This document shows, one piece after another, positions 29,796-32,375 of a stretch of 32,375 nucleotides of DNA. The notes beneath the pieces are model-generated. The model saw only the letters and a program-made list of their open reading frames with translations, ran no database searches and was not told where the DNA came from. The number at the start of each line of letters is the position of its first letter. Position 1 is the first letter of the stretch. The translations under genes were made by a program, and so were the position numbers. This stretch comes from a virus: positions 1 to 32,375 of IMG/VR virus record IMGVR_UViG_3300042864_000637; one strand, given 5' to 3'.

Positions 29796-29963
29796 ATGAG
29801 CAAGGACATTTGGCTGGGCCTAGCCCGGCACATCCTGACCGCGCTGGGCGGCGTCTTCGTCGCGCGCGGTTACATCGACGCCAGCTCGGCCGACGCCGTG
29901 GTTGGCGCCGCCATCACCCTTGGTGGCGTGGCTTGGTCTGTAGCCGACAAGAAGATGCGATGA
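29796..29963 (+). CDS. Pam3 gp28-family putative holin, 55 aa
   Basis: Reads MSKDIWLGLARHILTALGGV, then FVARGYIDASSADAVVGAAITLGGVAWSVADKKMR. The pattern RHxLTxxGGxxVAxGxID, then a Val/Ala-rich second helix and WSxxDKK, is that of the Pam3 gp28-type putative holin family. It has two short hydrophobic segments. An ideal AGGAGG lies 6 bases before the ATG at 29796, the best ribosome site of the lysis cassette. Its stop overlaps the endolysin ATG as ATGA. Confidence 0.8.
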   Translation: MSKDIWLGLARHILTALGGVFVARGYIDASSADAVVGAAITLGGVAWSVADKKMR

Positions 29964-30571
29964 TCTCTGCGAAGCTGATGCAGGGTCTGAACTGGTCAGA
30001 CCCTGCCGAGTGGGCTGCGGCGTTGGAAGGCCCCTGCCGCCAGTATGAGATCAACACGTCGAAGCGCGTGGCGATGTTCCTCGCCAACACCGGCCATGAG
30101 ACGGCCGGCGGCCGGAAGCTGCGCGAGAGCCTCAACTACCGCGCCGAGGCCCTGGTGAAACAATGGCCGCGCTACTTCACGCCTGAGTACGCCGCCGAGG
30201 TGGGCCGCACCGACAAGCAGCCGGCCGACCAGAAGGCGATTGCCGAGGCGGCCTATGGCGGGCGCATGGGGAACAAGAACCCCGGCGACGGCTGGCGTTT
30301 CATCGGCCGCGGTCTGATGCAGACCACGGGCCGGTATAACTACGAGCGCCTGGCTGAGATCGTGAACATGCCGGTGGACAGCCTGCCCGAGTGGATCGAG
30401 ACGCGGGAGGGCGCGGCCGAGAGCGCCGCGATCTTCTGGCACGCCAACAACTGCAACGACCTGGCTGACGCAGGCGCCGTTGACCGCTGCCGCCAGCGGA
30501 TCAACGGCGGCCTCATCGGGATCGACGACGTGCGCGCCCGCTACGCTACTGCGCTCGGGCTTCTGACGTAG
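29960..30571 (+). CDS. Endolysin, glycoside hydrolase family 19
   Basis: A 203-residue GH19 (chitinase-like) muramidase-type endolysin. NTGHETAGGRKLRESLNY carries the two catalytic-type glutamates E47 and E56. It continues GYGG-like AAYGGRMGNKNPGDGWRFIGRGLMQTTGRYNYERLA, equivalent to the family's GRGxxQxTGxxNY block, and DRCRQRINGGLIGIDDVRARY at the end. No signal peptide is seen, so it depends on the holins for release. The start at 29960 is fixed by the ATGA overlap with the holin; the longer frame upstream is holin DNA read in another frame. The end overlaps the convergent gene by 26 bases. Confidence 0.92.
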   Translation: MISAKLMQGLNWSDPAEWAAALEGPCRQYEINTSKRVAMFLANTGHETAGGRKLRESLNYRAEALVKQWPRYFTPEYAAEVGRTDKQPADQKAIAEAAYGGRMGNKNPGDGWRFIGRGLMQTTGRYNYERLAEIVNMPVDSLPEWIETREGAAESAAIFWHANNCNDLADAGAVDRCRQRINGGLIGIDDVRARYATALGLLT

Positions 30572-30749
30572 CTGCGTTCAAGATCTCGCGCCGTTCGCGG
30601 AGGTTCCGCAGAACGGTGAACCGCTGGTGCATACGGATCAGAAGGGTGGGCCGACGCTCACCCTTCAGTTCGTCCTGGATCATCTTCTCCAGCTCGTCTT
30701 CGCGCAGGCTACCCAATCGGGCGTTTAGCGCCCGCCAGTTAAGGCTCAC
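30546..30749 (-). CDS. Small conserved phage protein, 67 aa
   Basis: A charged helical protein: MSLNWRALNARLGSLREDELEKMIQDELKGERRPTLLIRMHQRFTVLRNLRERREIL. The pattern LxxRLGSLxEDELxxMIxxELxGxRRPTxxxRxHQRxxxLRxxRER recurs in many phages of proteobacteria, to my recollection. The GTG start at 30749 overlaps the helicase stop as GTGA, so the two are coupled. Function unknown; it may assist the helicase. It converges on the endolysin gene with no terminator between. Confidence 0.72.
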   Translation of the reverse strand: MSLNWRALNARLGSLREDELEKMIQDELKGERRPTLLIRMHQRFTVLRNLRERREILNAATSEARAQ

Positions 30750-32092
30750 GTCGGTGTTCCCTTCAGTTCATCCAAGGCAATGTCTGACACCGCCCGCTTG
30801 TCATACAGCGCAGCCCAGATACGCTCGTCAATAGTCTTGTTACTTAGTAACACGTAGACCCAGACCGGCTTGGTCTGGCCGCCGCGGTGCAGCCGCCCGA
30901 CCGTCTGCTCGTACAACTCCAGCGACCAGGGCAACGAGACGAACACCATCTTGTTGCCGCCGTGCTGGAGGTTCAGCCCGTGCCCGGCCGACTTCGGATG
31001 GATCAGCAGCAGTTCAATCTTGCCGGCGTTCCACCGGGCGATGGCGTCGGGGTGGTCGAGCGTCGCCGCGTTGGGGTAGCGGCGCAGCAGTTCGGCCAGC
31101 TCCTCGCGGTAGTTATAGACGACGATGGTGTTGTCCCGTTGGTTCTCGGTCAGGATATCGTCCAGCAGGTCGAACTTGTGCGGCGAGAACCAGATCGCCT
31201 GCTGCTCTACCGCAAACTTACCGGCCGTTTCTTGCGCTAGGGTCCGGCTATTGTAAACGAACCCGCTGGCCATCTGTTGCAGCTTGGTCGTGACAGCCGC
31301 CGCCGACAGCGCCGTGATCTGCTGGCCGCTCAGTTCGACGAGGTAGTCCTTCTTCATCTTCTCGTAGGGCGCCCGGTCAGCCAAGTCGCAGCGCATCTCG
31401 GTCGTGTAGAGCGGCGGCAGGCGGTCCTTGTACTCGCCGGGCTCTAGGACGTAGGTGGCCGGGCGGATGGCGTCCATGACGGCGCCCAGCGCGCCCTTGC
31501 GCGGCATCCACTCGCCGTACTCGCGGTTGAGGCAGACGAAGAACTTCTGGAGGAAGGCGCCCTTCGACCGGCCCAGCAGCTTCTGGTCCACGATCTTGCA
31601 CTGCCCGAAGACGTCCTCCAGGCCGTTTGACGTGAAGGATCCGGTCAGGCCCCAGCGCACGTTGAACGGCTCAATGTTCTTCTCCAGCGCCTTGAACCGC
31701 TTTCCCGACGGGTTCTTCAGCCGGGTCAGCTCGTCGAAGACGATGCCGTCGAAGCCGCTGAGATCTGGCGGCGCGGTCTGGAGGTTGTCGTAGTTGGTGA
31801 CGACGACGCGAGCGTCCGACGCGAAGGCCGCAGCCCGCTGGCGGGGCGTGCCGACGGCGACCGCCATCGACAGCCCCGGCGCCCACTTCGGCCCTTCGAC
31901 CGGCCAGACGTCGGTGCAGACGCGCTTCGGCGCCAGCACCAGCCACCGCTTGACGTGGCCGTCGGCCACCATCGCCGCCATAGCCGTCAGGGTGATCGCC
32001 GTCTTGCCGGCCCCCACGGGCGCCAGGATCATCCCCCGGTCATGCTCGTAGAGGAAGTCAGCGGCGTCACTTTGGTAGGGGCGGAGTTTCAT
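30746..32092 (-). CDS. SNF2-like DEAD/DEAH-box helicase
   Basis: A 448-residue superfamily 2 helicase with a Q-motif-like start LRPYQSDAADFLYEHDRGMILAPVGAGKTAI (Walker A K30). It continues with VVVTNYDNLQ, motif II FDELTRLKNPSGKRFKAL, motif III GLTGSFTSN, and C-terminal motifs LLIHPKSAGHGLNLQHGGNKMVFVSLPWSLELYEQTVGRLHRGGQ (Q..GRLHRGGQ is motif VI) and VLLSNKTIDERIW. This is the usual SNF2-type phage replication/recombination helicase. The ATG at 32092 overlaps the upstream transporter stop as ATGA; an upstream in-frame extension is Arg-rich shadow sequence. It probably works with the polymerase and primase-helicase encoded at the other edge. Confidence 0.92.
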   Translation of the reverse strand: MKLRPYQSDAADFLYEHDRGMILAPVGAGKTAITLTAMAAMVADGHVKRWLVLAPKRVCTDVWPVEGPKWAPGLSMAVAVGTPRQRAAAFASDARVVVTNYDNLQTAPPDLSGFDGIVFDELTRLKNPSGKRFKALEKNIEPFNVRWGLTGSFTSNGLEDVFGQCKIVDQKLLGRSKGAFLQKFFVCLNREYGEWMPRKGALGAVMDAIRPATYVLEPGEYKDRLPPLYTTEMRCDLADRAPYEKMKKDYLVELSGQQITALSAAAVTTKLQQMASGFVYNSRTLAQETAGKFAVEQQAIWFSPHKFDLLDDILTENQRDNTIVVYNYREELAELLRRYPNAATLDHPDAIARWNAGKIELLLIHPKSAGHGLNLQHGGNKMVFVSLPWSLELYEQTVGRLHRGGQTKPVWVYVLLSNKTIDERIWAALYDKRAVSDIALDELKGTPT

Positions 32093-32373
32093 GCGCGCAC
32101 TTTGGAGATCAGCCACGCCCAGATCGCGCCGCCGCACACCTTCGCGGCAAACTGAAGCACGATGATCTGCGGCATGAGGACGCCGAACGCGAGCGTCGGG
32201 AACACCAGAGAGTCCACGGCCGCGCCCGCCACGTTGGAGGAGTTGGCCCGGAACAGCCAAGAACCGCGGAGCTTGGAGAACACCAGCCAGTCAACGAGCG
32301 CCGCAACGGTGAACGCCGCCGAGGACGCGATGGCGATGTGGACCGCCGCAGGGTTGAGGATGAACGTCAGCGC
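32089..32373 (-). CDS. VUT-family (YhhQ-like) queuosine-precursor transporter, C-terminal part (cut by window edge)
   Basis: The frame is open to the right edge; 94 residues are visible. The segment SSAAFTVAALVDWLVFSKLR, followed by SWLFRANSSNVAGAAVDSLVFPTLAFG, is characteristic of the VUT/YhhQ family. Members import queuosine precursors such as preQ0/preQ1. The conserved SSNVAGAAVDS block in a membrane helix is present, and the last helices (PQIIVLQFAAKVCGGAIWAWLI) end in a short basic tail. Phages with 7-deazaguanine-modified DNA sometimes carry such transporters, so the flanking sequence to the right deserves attention. It is coupled by ATGA to the SNF2-like helicase. Confidence 0.85.
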   Translation of the reverse strand, partial: ALTFILNPAAVHIAIASSAAFTVAALVDWLVFSKLRGSWLFRANSSNVAGAAVDSLVFPTLAFGVLMPQIIVLQFAAKVCGGAIWAWLISKVRA

Positions 32374-32375
32374 GC

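Noticed and set aside
1-32375. tRNA genes, integrase, lysogeny repressor, attachment sites
   Set aside because: Looked for T-loop-like sequences, recombinase motifs and Cro/CI-type genes and saw none. The MarR-like protein alone does not show lysogeny.

Overview
The window reads as a contiguous piece of a tailed double-stranded DNA phage with a podovirus (P22-like) virion. It holds a nearly complete P22-type morphogenesis series: small and large terminase, portal, scaffold, P22-type coat, gp4-like and gp10-like tail factors, and gp7-like and other ejection proteins. No integrase, phage repressor, tRNA or bacterial housekeeping operon is visible. Both ends cut through genes (family A DNA polymerase on the left, a VUT-family transporter on the right), so the genome continues on both sides. 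The DNA is clearly GC-rich, with strong G/C third-position bias, which suggests a high-GC proteobacterial host. The host cannot be named from this sequence.

Layout. (1) 2-2922, rightward: end of a family A DNA polymerase, then a primase-helicase. (2) 8297-2906, leftward: about 21 small genes, mostly joined by ATGA/GTGA/TGATG overlaps. They include a GP88-family protein, a DUF551-like protein, three tandem coiled-coil paralogues, a MarR-like regulator, a zinc-ribbon DNA-binding candidate and three very small single-helix membrane proteins. (3) 8298-9104: about 800 bp without a gene, between the leftward and rightward units. It carries three copies of a 25-bp palindrome-plus-direct-repeat element, an AT-rich island built of palindromes, and 15-bp direct repeats with a TATAAT. 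It is the best candidate for a replication origin and/or control region. (4) 9105-29315, rightward: packaging, head, tail and ejection genes. An HNH endonuclease is inserted before the portal gene, and a Dps-like gene and a tail-fibre cassette lie between portal and scaffold. (5) 29328-30571, rightward: lysis genes (two small membrane proteins, a Pam3 gp28-type holin, a GH19 endolysin). (6) 32373-30546, leftward: VUT transporter end, SNF2-like helicase, and a small conserved protein.

How it fits together. The leftward unit is probably the early, host-directed region, and the rightward unit from 9105 the late region. Replication genes sit at both edges (polymerase and primase-helicase on the left, SNF2-like helicase on the right). 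The late region follows P22 order with the tail-fibre module moved into the head genes. The observations most worth following up are the repeat-rich intergenic region, the Dps-type ferroxidase residue pattern in the gene after the portal, the radical-SAM-like features of the GP88 protein, and the VUT transporter. VUT proteins carry queuosine precursors, so the last raises the question of 7-deazaguanine use by this phage.
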